Source: Amycolatopsis mediterranei
GTDB taxonomy: Bacteria; Actinomycetota; Actinomycetes; Mycobacteriales; Pseudonocardiaceae
Assembly (NCBI RefSeq): GCF_026017845.1
Contig: NZ_CP100416.1
Span: 1,393,945-1,457,944, forward strand
Length of the DNA: 64,000 nt
Direction of reading: 5' to 3'
The notes under the pieces were generated by a model that was not told the origin of the DNA, made no database searches, and saw nothing but the letters and a program-made list of their open reading frames with translations. Position 1 is the stretch's first letter. Each line of letters opens with the position of its first letter. Positions 23,245 to 33,114 of this stretch are shown here, piece by piece. The translations under genes were made by a program, and so were the position numbers.

Positions 23245-26244
23245 GTGGCGACTCGGCCCCCGGTGAGCCTGCCGAAGCTGTCCCGGCGGAGCCGGATCCT
23301 CCTCATCATCGCCGCGGTGATCGTGCTGGCGCTGTTGCTCGGGGCCCGTCTCCTCGACACGTACGTCGACTGGCTGTGGTTCGGCGAAGTCGGCGCGCGA
23401 GAGGTGTTCACCACCCAGGTGGTGACCCGGATCATCCTGTTCTTCGCCGTCGGCCTGCTCGTCGGCGGAGCGCTGGCGGTCAGCCTGATGATCGCCTACC
23501 GGACCCGCCCGGTGTTCGTGCCGATCTCCGGCGCCGACGACCCGCTGGCGCGCTACCGGTCGGCGATCGTCGCCCGCATCCGCCTCTTCGGCGTCGGCAT
23601 CCCGGTGCTCACCGGCCTGATCGCCGGCCTGTCCGCCCAGAGCGACTGGCAGGTCGTGCAGCTGGTCCTCAACGGCACCTCGTTCGGCCAGACCGATCCC
23701 GAGTTCGGCAAGGACGTCGGCTTCTACGCCTTCGACCTCCCGTTCATCAACTGGCTGCTCGGCTGGCTGTTCATCACGGTCGTCATCTCCTTCTTCGGCG
23801 CCCTGATCTCCCACTACGTCTTCGGCGGGATCCGCCTGGCGGGCAAGGGCGGCCAGCTCGCCGGCCCGACCCGCGCGCAGCTCGCCATCACCGTCGGGCT
23901 CTTCGTGCTGCTGAAGGCGGTCGAGTACTTCTTCGACCGGTACAACCTGCTGCTGTCCGACCGGGCGTACCCGCTGTTCATCGGGGCCACCTACACCGAC
24001 CTGAACGCGGTCCTGCCCGCCAAGCTGATCCTGCTGTGCATCTCGGTGATCTGCGCGATCGCGTTCTTCGCCGGCGCCTTCCTGCGCAACCTCCAGCTCC
24101 CGGCCATCGCGCTCGTGCTGCTCATCCTGTCCAGCATCCTCGTCGGCGTCGCCTGGCCCGCCATCCTGGACCAGTTCTCGGTGAAGCCGAACGCCAACGA
24201 GCGGGAAGCGACGTCCATCCAGCGCAACATGGACGCCACCCGCCGCGCCTACGGCCTCACCGACGTCCAGTACCAGCCCTACGCGGGCAAGTCGGACGCC
24301 ACCCCGGAGCAGATCAAGAGCGACAACGGGACGATGTCGAACATCCGGCTGCTCGACCCGAACATCCTCTCCGACACCTTCACCCAGCGCGTCGGCCGCG
24401 AGAACTTCTACGGCTTCCCGGCCAAGCTGGACATCGACCGCTACACCGTCGGCGGGGTCGCGCAGGACTACATCGTCGCCGCGAAGGAAATCAAGACCGA
24501 GGGCCTCACCGGCAACCAGACCAGCTGGATCAACAAGCACCTCGTCTACACCCACGGCAACGGCTTCGTCGTCGCGCCGGCCAACACGATCGACCGCGCG
24601 GTCAAGGACGCCAACTCCGACGGCGGCTACCCGATCGCCACGACCAGCGACACGCAGAACCCGTCGGGAGCCGGCTCGGCCGCCCCGGGCCAGACCGGCA
24701 TCGAGGTCAAGGAACCCCGCATCTACTACGGCGAGCTGTCCGCCGCGGAATCCGACTACGCCATCGTCGGCGGCACCTCCGGCAACGCGCCCGGCGAGTA
24801 CGACACCGCGACCGACCGCTACACCTACAAGGGCTCCGGCGGCGTCCCGATCGACAACTGGTTCAACCGCCTCGCCTTCGCCGCCGAGTACGGCGAACGG
24901 AACATCCTGTTCTCCGACGCCATCGGCGATAACTCCAAGATCATGTACAACCGCGACCCGCGCGACCGCGTCAGCAAGATCGCGCCGTGGCTGACCCTCG
25001 ACGGCGACCCGTACCCCGCGGTCGTCGACGGCAAGATCCAGTGGATCATCGACGGCTACACCACGCTCAACAACTTCCCGTACGCCCAGCAGACCCAGCT
25101 CGGCGCGGCCACGAACGACTCCCTCAACGGCGTCGCCCGTCAGGCCAACAGCTCCATCAACTACATCCGCAACTCCGTCAAGGCCACCGTCGACGCCTTC
25201 AACGGCAGCGTGAAGCTCTACTCGATCGACGACAAGGAACCGGTCCTCAACGCCTGGGAGAAGGTCTTCCCCGGGCTCGTGAAGCCCAGCTCCGAGATCT
25301 CCCCGGACCTGCGCGCCCACTTCCGCTACCCCGAAGACCTCTTCAAGATCCAGCGTGAACTGCTGTCGCGCTACCACGTCAGCAACCCGCAGGAGTTCTA
25401 CTCGCAGCAGGCCTTCTGGAGCGTCCCGCAGGACCCGACCGCCGAAGGCGGCTCGAACCCCGCGGCGGCCGGCGCGGCCAACCAGCCCGGCTACTACGTC
25501 CTCGCCGACACCCCGGGCCAGACCAAGCCGACGTTCCAGCTGACCAGCTCGCTCACCGGTCTCCAGCGCCAGTACCTCGCGTCGTGGATGTCGGTCTCCT
25601 CCGACCCCGCCGACTACGGCAAGATCCGCGTCCTCCAGCTACCCAGCGCGGCCACCGGAGCCACCCAGGTCGACGGCCCGGTCCAAGTCCAGAACCGGTT
25701 CCAGAGCGACTCCCGCGTCGCCCAAGACCGCACCCTCTTCAACAACCCCAACGTCACCCCCATCTACGGCAACCTGATCACGCTCCCGGTCGCCGACGGC
25801 TTCCTCTACGTCGAACCCGTCTACATCCGGCAGCGCAACCAGAACAGCTACCCGCAGCTGGCCCGCGTCCTCGTCTCCTACGGACCCAAGGTCGGCTACG
25901 GCGCCACCCTCCAGGAAGCCCTCGACCAGGTCTTCGGCGCCGGCACCGGCGAAGCCACCACCACCCCGCCCCAAGCCGGGCAGCCGACCTCGCCGACGAC
26001 ACCCACCACCACCCCGACCACGACACCCCCCAACACCGGCGGCGGCAACGCGGCCCTCGACCGGGCCGTCGCCGACATCCAATCGGCCATCGCCAAACTC
26101 AAGGCCGCCCAGCAATCCGGCAACTTCACCGACCAAGGCGCCGCACTGGCCGCCCTCGACGCGGCGGCCAAGGCGTACGAAGCAGCCAAGACCGCGGCGC
26201 CCGGCACCAGCACACCGCCACCCAGCACCCAGCCGGGAGGGTGA
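23245..26244 (+). CDS. UPF0182 family large membrane protein
   Basis: About 999 residues. The N-terminal third has seven membrane segments (first LLIIAAVIVLALLLGARLL, last IALVLLILSSILVGVAWPAI), followed by a ~600-residue extracytoplasmic domain (from NANEREATSIQRNMDATRRAYGL) and a Thr/Pro-rich linker (TTPTTTPTTTPPNTGG) before a helical C-terminus (AVADIQSAIAKLKAAQ). It matches UPF0182 (Rv3193c-like), function unknown. GTG 23245 is chosen because AGGAG lies 8 bases upstream. It closes the conserved uvrD2-to-UPF0182 block. Confidence 0.92.
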   Translation: MATRPPVSLPKLSRRSRILLIIAAVIVLALLLGARLLDTYVDWLWFGEVGAREVFTTQVVTRIILFFAVGLLVGGALAVSLMIAYRTRPVFVPISGADDPLARYRSAIVARIRLFGVGIPVLTGLIAGLSAQSDWQVVQLVLNGTSFGQTDPEFGKDVGFYAFDLPFINWLLGWLFITVVISFFGALISHYVFGGIRLAGKGGQLAGPTRAQLAITVGLFVLLKAVEYFFDRYNLLLSDRAYPLFIGATYTDLNAVLPAKLILLCISVICAIAFFAGAFLRNLQLPAIALVLLILSSILVGVAWPAILDQFSVKPNANEREATSIQRNMDATRRAYGLTDVQYQPYAGKSDATPEQIKSDNGTMSNIRLLDPNILSDTFTQRVGRENFYGFPAKLDIDRYTVGGVAQDYIVAAKEIKTEGLTGNQTSWINKHLVYTHGNGFVVAPANTIDRAVKDANSDGGYPIATTSDTQNPSGAGSAAPGQTGIEVKEPRIYYGELSAAESDYAIVGGTSGNAPGEYDTATDRYTYKGSGGVPIDNWFNRLAFAAEYGERNILFSDAIGDNSKIMYNRDPRDRVSKIAPWLTLDGDPYPAVVDGKIQWIIDGYTTLNNFPYAQQTQLGAATNDSLNGVARQANSSINYIRNSVKATVDAFNGSVKLYSIDDKEPVLNAWEKVFPGLVKPSSEISPDLRAHFRYPEDLFKIQRELLSRYHVSNPQEFYSQQAFWSVPQDPTAEGGSNPAAAGAANQPGYYVLADTPGQTKPTFQLTSSLTGLQRQYLASWMSVSSDPADYGKIRVLQLPSAATGATQVDGPVQVQNRFQSDSRVAQDRTLFNNPNVTPIYGNLITLPVADGFLYVEPVYIRQRNQNSYPQLARVLVSYGPKVGYGATLQEALDQVFGAGTGEATTTPPQAGQPTSPTTPTTTPTTTPPNTGGGNAALDRAVADIQSAIAKLKAAQQSGNFTDQGAALAALDAAAKAYEAAKTAAPGTSTPPPSTQPGG

Positions 26245-26270
26245 CGTCGGTTACCCGGAGGGCACCTGCT

Positions 26271-26300
26271 TTGCACCCCCGCGAAACGAGGGCGTAAGGT
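26271..26300 (+). promoter_or_regulatory. Promoter of the first tRNA-fMet gene
   Basis: -35 TTGCAC (26271-26276), an 18-base spacer and -10 TAAGGT (26295-26300), 11 bases before the tRNA. Confidence 0.7.
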
Positions 26301-26311
26301 AGGTGTCACGA

Positions 26312-26385
26312 CGCGGGGTGGAGCAGCTCGGTAGCTCGCTGGGCTCATAACCCAGAGGTCGCAGGTTCAAATCCTGTCCCCGCTA
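26312..26385 (+). tRNA. Initiator tRNA-fMet (CAT), copy 1
   Basis: 74 bases with anticodon CAT in the loop CTCATAA. Initiator hallmarks are present: a C1 x T72 mismatch at the end of the acceptor stem and three consecutive G-C pairs (GGG/CCC) at the bottom of the anticodon stem. The T arm is GCAGGTTCAAATCCTGT. CCA is not encoded. The gene is identical to the copy at 28694. Confidence 0.97.
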
Positions 26386-26393
26386 CAGAGGTT

Positions 26394-26443
26394 GGAGGGG
26401 TGTGCTCGCCAAGATCGGCGAGCCGCCCCTCCTTCGCATTTTC
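26394..26443 (+). terminator. Terminator after tRNA-fMet copy 1
   Basis: GGAGGGG (26394-26400) pairs with CCCCTCC (26426-26432), enclosing GCTCGCC/GGCGAGC, followed by TTCGCATTTT. Confidence 0.8.
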
Positions 26444-26446
26444 CCT

Positions 26447-26501
26447 GGGGGTCGAACCCCCAGACCCCCGCCAGGGGGGCTTCGCCGCCCCTGGACCCCC
26501 C
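26447..26501 (+). repeat. GC-rich double-hairpin element, copy 1
   Basis: GGGGG-TCGAA-CCCCC (26447-26461), then a second hairpin CCAGGGGGGC-TTCG-CCGCCCCTGG flanked by ACCCCC. The same design recurs at 28827-28880 and 39252-39307, each time 40-70 bp downstream of an RNA gene. Confidence 0.75.
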
Positions 26502-26518
26502 GGTGTCTGGTTTGGTTG

Positions 26519-27937
26519 TCAGGTGAGCCAGCCTTTTGTAGAGCCCGTTGTGTTTGCTATGTAGCCGTCTGGGCGGACCAAGATTCTCTGCAGGTCTGGC
26601 CAGGGCAGGTGGGGGACCTGTGCTACGAGTACCTCTGTGTGGGGACTGGGGGTTGGGGTTTTTGTTAGCAGGACCCAGTTTCCTTTGTGGAATAAGGTGC
26701 TTGCGTAGCCTTGGGCTGTGGGGAAGTCGGGTAGGCGGGTTCCTGCTGCCGGGTGGGTTTCCTCTGTCTTGTAGCGGATGTCGAGGCCTGAGACCATTCC
26801 GGATAGGTGGTGTTGGACTTCGGGGAGGGTTGCCAGGTCTCTGAAGAGGGCTCGCAGGGCGAGTTGGTTTGGGGTTGTGGGGACCAGGGCGTTCTGGGCC
26901 GCTATGTTGTTCAGTACCTGGCTGGCCACTGTGCGACGCTCTTCTTCGTAACTGTCCAGGAGTGCTGCTGAGGCTCGGTTGTTCAGCTCTGCTGCCAGTT
27001 TCCAGCCCAGGTTCATTGCGTCCTGGATCCCCAGGTTCAGGCCCTGGCCTCCTGCTGGGAAGTGAGTGTGGGCTGCGTCGCCCGCCAGGAGGACTCGGCC
27101 TACCTTGTATTTTTCGGCCAGGCGGCTGTCGTCCGAGAAACGGGATGCCCAGCGGATCTCTGCTATCTGCGCTTCGGGGCCGAAGCGCTCGGTGACTGCT
27201 TGGCGGACTTCCTCGGCTGTCACCTCTGCTCGGAGGTTGGGCGGGCGGTTCAAGCGGTCTCCGAAGCTGATGCGGTACAAGTTCGGTTCGGCCAGGGGGA
27301 TCACTCCGATGAACTTGCCCGGGCTGCCGGAGGTCACCATGTTCGACATCGACCGCCACTGCGTCGGTGCGCCCGGTGGTGTCGACTTGAACAGCACGTC
27401 CGCTGCCACCCCGTGGCCCTGGCCCTCGATCCCTTCGAACGACAGGTTCAGCGCCTTGCGCACACTGCTGCGGCCGCCGTCGCAGCCCACCAGGTACGCC
27501 GCCCGGATGCGCAGGTCGCCCGCGATGACCGTGACGCCGTCGGCGTCTTGGGAGAAGTTCGTGAGCTCGTGCCCTCGCCGCACCCGCACGCCCTGCTCCG
27601 CCAGGCGCTCCTCCAACGCCGCTTCGACCTCGGCCTGGGGAATGCCCAGCTGATAGGGGTGGCGGGTGTCCCAGCCCGTGTAGGGCACCGGGATCACCGC
27701 GAAGTGTCCGTCCGCGACAGTCGCGAACGACCGGTCCTGCGCGCGAGGCAGCAACCTCCGCAGATCCAGGACTTCCGCCGTGCGCGGCTGGAGGTTCAGC
27801 GCCTTCGACAACCCCGTTCGCTCGTGCATCCGCTCGAGCACCTGAACGTCCACTCCGGCCAGTGCGAGTTCGTTCGCCAGCATCAGGCCCGTCGGGCCCG
27901 CGCCGACCACGACCACCTCCGCCGTCAGCTCCTGCAT
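26519..27937 (-). CDS. FAD-dependent aromatic monooxygenase (PheA/TfdB class)
   Basis: 472 residues, a group A flavoprotein hydroxylase. The FAD-binding motif VVVGAGPTGLMLANELALAG is at ~8-27, the DG motif is YLVGCDGGRSSVRKAL, and the GD motif VLLAGDAAHTHFPAGGQGLNLGIQDAMNLGWKL is near 280-312. Such enzymes hydroxylate polyketide or phenolic rings, often to inactivate antibiotics; the substrate is unknown. ATG 27937 has AGGAG 7 bases upstream. It is divergent from a TetR repressor with two matching operators between. The C-terminal half has lower GC than its neighbours, and the pair lies between two identical tRNA genes. Confidence 0.92.
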   Translation of the reverse strand: MQELTAEVVVVGAGPTGLMLANELALAGVDVQVLERMHERTGLSKALNLQPRTAEVLDLRRLLPRAQDRSFATVADGHFAVIPVPYTGWDTRHPYQLGIPQAEVEAALEERLAEQGVRVRRGHELTNFSQDADGVTVIAGDLRIRAAYLVGCDGGRSSVRKALNLSFEGIEGQGHGVAADVLFKSTPPGAPTQWRSMSNMVTSGSPGKFIGVIPLAEPNLYRISFGDRLNRPPNLRAEVTAEEVRQAVTERFGPEAQIAEIRWASRFSDDSRLAEKYKVGRVLLAGDAAHTHFPAGGQGLNLGIQDAMNLGWKLAAELNNRASAALLDSYEEERRTVASQVLNNIAAQNALVPTTPNQLALRALFRDLATLPEVQHHLSGMVSGLDIRYKTEETHPAAGTRLPDFPTAQGYASTLFHKGNWVLLTKTPTPSPHTEVLVAQVPHLPWPDLQRILVRPDGYIANTTGSTKGWLT

Positions 27938-27947
27938 CCCCAGCTCC

Positions 27948-27996
27948 TTAACAACGTTAAATTGACCTGTCCCCACCATGGCCTTAACATCGTTAA
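27948..27996. promoter_or_regulatory. Twin TetR operators in the divergent promoter
   Basis: Two copies of TTAAC-n3-GTTAA, 27948-27960 and 27984-27996, each followed by ATTG, with centres 36 bp apart. They lie between the monooxygenase and TetR starts and are the obvious binding sites for that TetR protein (inference). Confidence 0.8.
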
Positions 27997-28031
27997 ATTG
28001 TCAAGCCGCGATCGTGAGGAGTCCGCAGAAG

Positions 28032-28616
28032 ATGGCTCTGACCAGGGAGAACATTGCTCGGTCCGGCCTGAAGCTGCTCAATGAAGTGGGGCTCAACGGG
28101 CTCACGCTCCGGCTGATCGCCGCCGACCTCGGCGTCAAGGCGCCCGCGCTCTACTGGCACATGAAGAACAAGCAGGAACTGCTCGACGAGATGGCGACGC
28201 AGATGTACCGCGAGTCCGCGGCCGATCGGCGGCCGCCGGCGTCGGCGGAGGAGTGGGAGGGTGCCGCGCACAGTGCCCGTGCGCTGCGCCGGATGATGCT
28301 CGCCTATCGCGACGGCGGAAAGGTTTTCGCCGGCACTTACCTCGGCGACACGAGCTTGGTCGGTGAGCACCCGCTGCGCCGGAGCATCGAAGCCGGGGTC
28401 GATGAGCAGCGGGCGAGCCGGGCGACCTTCACCGTCTACTGCTTCGTCATCGGCTACGTGATCGAGGAGCAGGCCGTGCGGCCCATGCCCGGAGAGTTCG
28501 ACGAGCGCTACCGGGAGTCGGCGGGCGAGGCGGTGCTGGGGGACGCCGACGCGCGGTTCGAGGACGGGCTGGCCATGGTCCTCAGTGGAGCCCGGCAGTG
28601 GCTCGAGACCACATAA
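28032..28616 (+). CDS. TetR family repressor
   Basis: 194 residues. The N-terminal helix-turn-helix (MALTRENIARSGLKLLNEVGLNGLTLRLIAADLGVKAPALYWHMKNKQELLDEMA) is that of the TetR class with a TetR_C-type ligand-binding domain (LRRMMLAYRDGGKVFAGTYLG..FTVYCFVIGYVIEEQAV). It probably represses itself and the divergent monooxygenase through the twin TTAAC-n3-GTTAA sites. ATG 28032 is chosen by the family N-terminus. The ligand is unknown, possibly an aromatic drug-like compound given the partner. Confidence 0.92.
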   Translation: MALTRENIARSGLKLLNEVGLNGLTLRLIAADLGVKAPALYWHMKNKQELLDEMATQMYRESAADRRPPASAEEWEGAAHSARALRRMMLAYRDGGKVFAGTYLGDTSLVGEHPLRRSIEAGVDEQRASRATFTVYCFVIGYVIEEQAVRPMPGEFDERYRESAGEAVLGDADARFEDGLAMVLSGARQWLETT

Positions 28617-28645
28617 CGGCAGGTCAGGGACTTTCGGGACCCCGG

Positions 28646-28675
28646 TGTAAAGCCCTTGGCGACCCCGTGTAATCT
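28646..28675 (+). promoter_or_regulatory. Likely promoter of the second tRNA-fMet gene
   Basis: -35-like TGTAAA (28646-28651), an 18-base spacer and -10 TAATCT (28670-28675), 18 bases before the tRNA. The -35 match is weak. Confidence 0.5.
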
Positions 28676-28693
28676 ATTGAAGTACCAAAACGG

Positions 28694-28767
28694 CGCGGGG
28701 TGGAGCAGCTCGGTAGCTCGCTGGGCTCATAACCCAGAGGTCGCAGGTTCAAATCCTGTCCCCGCTA
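28694..28767 (+). tRNA. Initiator tRNA-fMet (CAT), copy 2
   Basis: Identical over all 74 bases to the copy at 26312, with the same C1 x T72 mismatch and GGG/CCC anticodon stem. The next ~5 bases (CAGAGG) are also shared, after which the flanks differ except for the hairpin layout. Confidence 0.97.
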
Positions 28768-28775
28768 CAGAGGCA

Positions 28776-28815
28776 AGAGGCGTGTGCGAACGGAAAACGT
28801 TCGCCACGCCTCTTT
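28776..28815 (+). terminator. Terminator after tRNA-fMet copy 2
   Basis: AGAGGCGTG (28776-28784) pairs with CACGCCTCT (28805-28813), with an inner CGAACG/CGTTCG stem, followed by TTTCGCATT. Confidence 0.85.
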
Positions 28816-28826
28816 CGCATTGTATT

Positions 28827-28880
28827 GGGGGTCGAACCCCCAAACCCCCGCCAAAGGGGCTTCGTCCCCTTGGATCCCCC
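28827..28880 (+). repeat. GC-rich double-hairpin element, copy 2
   Basis: GGGGG-TCGAA-CCCCC (28827-28841), then CCAAAGGGGC-TTCG-TCCCCTTGG flanked by ACCCCC and ATCCCCC. Substitutions in the arms are compensatory relative to copy 1 (GGGG/CCCC versus AAAGG/CCTTG), which keeps the stem. Confidence 0.75.
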
Positions 28881-29181
28881 GTGGTAGGTCGCTTTTGCTA
28901 CGGATCTCGCGATGTGGACACCGGTGTTCGGTGGTTGCGGTGTGTGTTCGGGGTGCGCCAAGCCGGGGATTGCCGCCCGTCGAACTCACCTGCCTGGAGG
29001 TGCCGGGACGGCCTGGGTGCGTCTGGTTGGACCAAAATGCGCTGGGAGCGGTTGCAGAGCGTATCCAGGTCCACAGTGGACCCGGTCGCATTGGGCCGAA
29101 CGAGGGGATCTCACTAGCCACAATGGACAGATACCCTGACCACTGTGGACACAGCGGCCGATAAGTGGGAATCTAGGGGGC
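28881..29181. other. Gene-free stretch
   Basis: Between the repeat element and the PadR gene I see no convincing gene, RNA or repeat. CCACAGTGGAC-type palindromic pieces (GTCCACAGTGGAC near 29070 and CCACTGTGGAC near 29141) are common by chance in this DNA. Near the end, GAATCT (29169-29174) lies 7 bases before the GTG at 29182 and may be a -10 box. Confidence 0.5.
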
Positions 29182-29682
29182 GTGTCCGAATTGAATGCAA
29201 CAGCCGCCGCCCTGCTCGGTCTGCTCCACGACGGTCCCGCCACCGGCGGGCAGCTCGTCGCGGGAGCGGGTGAGCGATTCGGCGCCTTCTTCAGCGTCAC
29301 CCGCAGCCAGGTGTACCGGGAGCTCCCGGCGCTGTCCAAAGAAGGTCTCGTCCGGCTCGGCAAGCAGGGCCCGCGCTCCAGCCAGCAGTACCTGATCACC
29401 GCCGCCGGCAAGAAGGCCTTCAAGGCCTGGCTGACGTCCGAAGCCGGCCCCGACCACCTGCGCAGTCCGCTCATCCTGCGGCTCGTGCACGCCGGGTCGC
29501 TGACGGCGAAGCAGCGCCAGTCGCTGCTCGAGTCGGCCCGGACGAGCTACAGCCAGCAGCTCGACGACGCCAGGGCGGCCACCAAGGCGGCCGAGGGGCC
29601 GTACGAGAAGGCCGTCGCCGAGTTCGCCCAAGCGCAGGCCAAGGCCGCGCTGAAGCTGCTCGACGCCATCCCCGCGGCCTGA
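29182..29682 (+). CDS. PadR family transcriptional regulator
   Basis: 166 residues. The winged helix (ATAAALLGLLHDGPATGGQLV..FSVTRSQVYRELPALSKEGLVRLGKQGPRSSQQYLITAAGKKAFKAWL, ~5-85) is of PadR type, and a helical C-terminus (~95-160) serves dimerisation. The start is a GTG with a possible leaderless -10 box. It stands alone, with a terminator separating it from prfB, so no obvious target is linked. Confidence 0.9.
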   Translation: MSELNATAAALLGLLHDGPATGGQLVAGAGERFGAFFSVTRSQVYRELPALSKEGLVRLGKQGPRSSQQYLITAAGKKAFKAWLTSEAGPDHLRSPLILRLVHAGSLTAKQRQSLLESARTSYSQQLDDARAATKAAEGPYEKAVAEFAQAQAKAALKLLDAIPAA

Positions 29683-29692
29683 GGTTCGCGCG

Positions 29693-29727
29693 CCCACGAC
29701 CGGTCCTCGCAACCGGTCGTGGGTTTT
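29693..29727 (+). terminator. Terminator between padR-like gene and prfB
   Basis: The 12-bp perfect stem CCCACGACCGGT (29693-29704) / ACCGGTCGTGGG (29712-29723) followed by TTTT. Confidence 0.9.
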
Positions 29728-29745
29728 GCCGTAACCTTGACAAAC

Positions 29746-30843
<1,098 letters not shown>

Positions 30844-30955
30844 GCGGCGCAGGGGGTGTTCGCGCGACCGCTCACCGTGCGGAAACGCCCCTTGCTCCAC
30901 TCGGGTGCACCGGGCAACCGGGGCTTCACGACACCGGTGGGTAGTATGCCGAATC

Positions 30956-31645
30956 GTGATCCGGCTCGAAGAGGTTTCCAAGGTCTACAAGACCTCGACG
31001 CGGCCCGCGCTCGAGCGGGTGTCCGTCGACATCGAAAAGGGTGAGTTCGTCTTCCTCATCGGTCCCTCGGGATCGGGGAAGTCGACCTTCCTCCGGCTGC
31101 TGCTGCGTGAAGAGACGCCCAGCAAGGGCCGCGTGATGGTGTCCAACTTCGACGTCGCCAAGCTGGCCCGCCGCAGGGTCCCGCGCCTGCGGCAGACCAT
31201 CGGCTGCGTCTTCCAGGACTTCCGCCTGCTCGCGAACAAGACCGTCGCGGAGAACGTAGCGTTCGCCCTCGAAGTCATCGGCAAGCCGGGCCCGACCATC
31301 AAGAAGGTCGTCCCCGAGGTGCTGGAGCTCGTCGGCCTCGACGGCAAGGCGGACCGGCTCCCCAACGAGCTCTCCGGCGGTGAGCAGCAGCGCGTCGCGA
31401 TCGCGCGCGCCTTCGTGAACCGCCCGCTGGTGCTGCTCGCCGACGAACCGACGGGCAACCTGGACCCCGACACCAGCCAGGACATCATGCTGCTGCTGGA
31501 GCGGATCAACCGCACCGGCACCACCGTCCTGATGGCCACCCACGATCACTCCATCGTGGACTCCATGCGACGCCGCGTCGTCGAGCTGCAGCTCGGCCGG
31601 GTGATCCGCGACGACGCCCGCGGCGTCTACGGCATCGGTCGCTGA
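30956..31645 (+). CDS. ftsE: Cell division ATP-binding protein FtsE
   Basis: 229 residues, the usual length. ABC ATPase with Walker [10 protein letters not shown] (36-44), Q-loop in VFQDFRLL, signature [14 protein letters not shown], Walker [12 protein letters not shown] and the H-loop in MATHDHSIV. It works with FtsX at the divisome to activate peptidoglycan hydrolases. GTG 30956 lies 8 bases after a TAGTAT -10 box. ftsX follows 46 bp downstream. Confidence 0.96.
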   Translation: MIRLEEVSKVYKTSTRPALERVSVDIEKGEFVFLIGPSGSGKSTFLRLLLREETPSKGRVMVSNFDVAKLARRRVPRLRQTIGCVFQDFRLLANKTVAENVAFALEVIGKPGPTIKKVVPEVLELVGLDGKADRLPNELSGGEQQRVAIARAFVNRPLVLLADEPTGNLDPDTSQDIMLLLERINRTGTTVLMATHDHSIVDSMRRRVVELQLGRVIRDDARGVYGIGR

Positions 31646-31691
31646 CCGCCCCGCCCTTCAACGACCCCGACCCCAAGGACCTGCACCCGCC

Positions 31692-32585
31692 ATGCGCGCC
31701 AGTTTCGTCTTCAGTGAGGTAGTCACCGGCCTGCGCCGGAACGTCACGATGACCATCGCGATGATGCTGACCACGGCCGTGTCGCTCGCCATGCTCGGCG
31801 GCGGCCTCCTCGCCGTGCGGACGATCGACAAGATGAAGTCCAACTTCCTCGCCGACGTCGAGGTTTCCGTCTACCTCACCGACGACATCAGCGCGACCGA
31901 CAAGAACTGCACGCAGGCCCTGTGCCAGTCGCTGCGGACCTCGCTGCAGAGCAACAACGGTGTCGAGTCGGTCGTGTTCGAGAACCGCGACCAGGCCTTC
32001 GACCGGTTCAAGAAGATCTTCGAGAGCCAGCCGGAGCTGGTCGCGCTCACCGGTCCCGAGTCGCTGCCCGCGTCGCTGCACGTGAAGCTGAAGGACCCGG
32101 ACCGCAGCGACGCGATCGTGCAGGAGTACGCGAACAAGCCGGGCGTGCGGAAGGTCGACGACCAGAAGAAGTTCCTCGACCGCGTCTTCAACGCCTTCAA
32201 CGGCGTCCGCAACATGGCCTTCGGTGCCGCGCTCATCATGGCCATCGCCGCGCTGCTGCTGATCGCCAACACGATCCAGGTGTCCGCGTTCACCCGGCGC
32301 ACCGAGGTCGGCATCATGCGGCTGGTCGGCGCGACGCGGTGGTACACGCAGCTGCCGTTCCTCCTGGAGGCGGTGGTCGCCGGCGCGGTCGGTGCGATCC
32401 TCGGGATCATCATGCTGGTGCTGACCAAGGCGAGCTTCCTCGACTCGGTGTTCACCGGTGACGTCTTCCCGAAGATCACCATGCTGGAGCTGCTGTTCCC
32501 GGTCGCGCCGATCCTGCTCGGGGTGTCCGTGGTGATCTCCGCCATCACCGGTTACGTCACGCTGCGCCTGTACGTCCGGCACTAG
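31692..32585 (+). CDS. ftsX: Cell division protein FtsX
   Basis: 297 residues. A short cytoplasmic N-terminus, first membrane segment (~21-42, MTIAMMLTTAVSLAMLGGGLLAV), a large extracytoplasmic loop containing two cysteines (NCTQALCQ) that may form a disulfide as in mycobacterial FtsX, then three C-terminal membrane segments from ~residue 175. It is the permease-like partner of FtsE that signals to cell-wall hydrolases. Confidence 0.95.
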   Translation: MRASFVFSEVVTGLRRNVTMTIAMMLTTAVSLAMLGGGLLAVRTIDKMKSNFLADVEVSVYLTDDISATDKNCTQALCQSLRTSLQSNNGVESVVFENRDQAFDRFKKIFESQPELVALTGPESLPASLHVKLKDPDRSDAIVQEYANKPGVRKVDDQKKFLDRVFNAFNGVRNMAFGAALIMAIAALLLIANTIQVSAFTRRTEVGIMRLVGATRWYTQLPFLLEAVVAGAVGAILGIIMLVLTKASFLDSVFTGDVFPKITMLELLFPVAPILLGVSVVISAITGYVTLRLYVRH

Positions 32586-32619
32586 GTTTAACCGGCTGCT
32601 GGCAGCCCCCGATATCACG

Positions 32620-32625
32620 TAGAGT
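32620..32625 (+). promoter_or_regulatory. -10 box of a leaderless smpB promoter
   Basis: TAGAGT followed by exactly 6 bases and the ATG at 32632, so smpB can be expressed independently of ftsEX. Confidence 0.65.
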
Positions 32626-32631
32626 GGTCGT

Positions 32632-33114
32632 ATGCCCAAGGAACGTGGCCAGAAGGTGATCGTGTCGAACCGCAAGGCGCGGCACGATTACTCCATCCTC
32701 GACACCTACGAGTGCGGTCTCGTGCTCGTCGGCACCGAGGTCAAGAGCCTGCGCGAGGGCAAGGCGTCACTGGCGGACGCGTTCGCGACCGTCGACGACG
32801 GTGAAGTGTGGCTGCGCAACGTGCACATCCCGGAGTACACGCAGGGCACGTGGACCAACCACATGCCGCGGCGCACCCGGAAGCTGCTGCTGCACCGGCG
32901 GGAGATCGAGAAGCTCATCGGCAAGACCAAGGAGAGCGGGCTCTCGCTGGTGCCGCTGTCGATGTACTTCAAGGACGGCAAGGTCAAGGTCGAAATCGCC
33001 CTGGCGCAGGGCAAGAAGGCCTACGACAAGCGGCAGACGCTGGCGAAGCGCGACGCGGACCGGGACATCAGGAAGGCCATGGGCCGCGCGTTGAAGGGCC
33101 GGTTCACGGAGTGA
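32632..33114 (+). CDS. smpB: SsrA-binding protein SmpB
   Basis: 160 residues. It binds the tRNA-like end of tmRNA and delivers it to stalled ribosomes. Signatures are [39 protein letters not shown] and the basic C-terminal tail ([33 protein letters not shown]). ATG 32632 is preceded by a leaderless -10 box. The tmRNA gene is 5.7 kb downstream on the same strand. Its stop overlaps the next start (GTGA). Confidence 0.97.
   Translation: MPKERGQKVIVSNRKARHDYSILDTYECGLVLVGTEVKSLREGKASLADAFATVDDGEVWLRNVHIPEYTQGTWTNHMPRRTRKLLLHRREIEKLIGKTKESGLSLVPLSMYFKDGKVKVEIALAQGKKAYDKRQTLAKRDADRDIRKAMGRALKGRFTE

Noticed and set aside
26312-28767. Calling the tRNA-bracketed cassette an integrated mobile element
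   Set aside because: No integrase, excisionase or transposase is present, and multiple initiator tRNA genes are normal in actinobacteria; kept only as a finding.
28881-29181. CCACAGTGGAC palindromes as operators of the PadR gene
   Set aside because: Similar CCACTGTGGAC-type sequences occur inside coding regions throughout the window (for example near 4328, 12240, 33606 and 44533), so they are compositional or a general chromosome motif.
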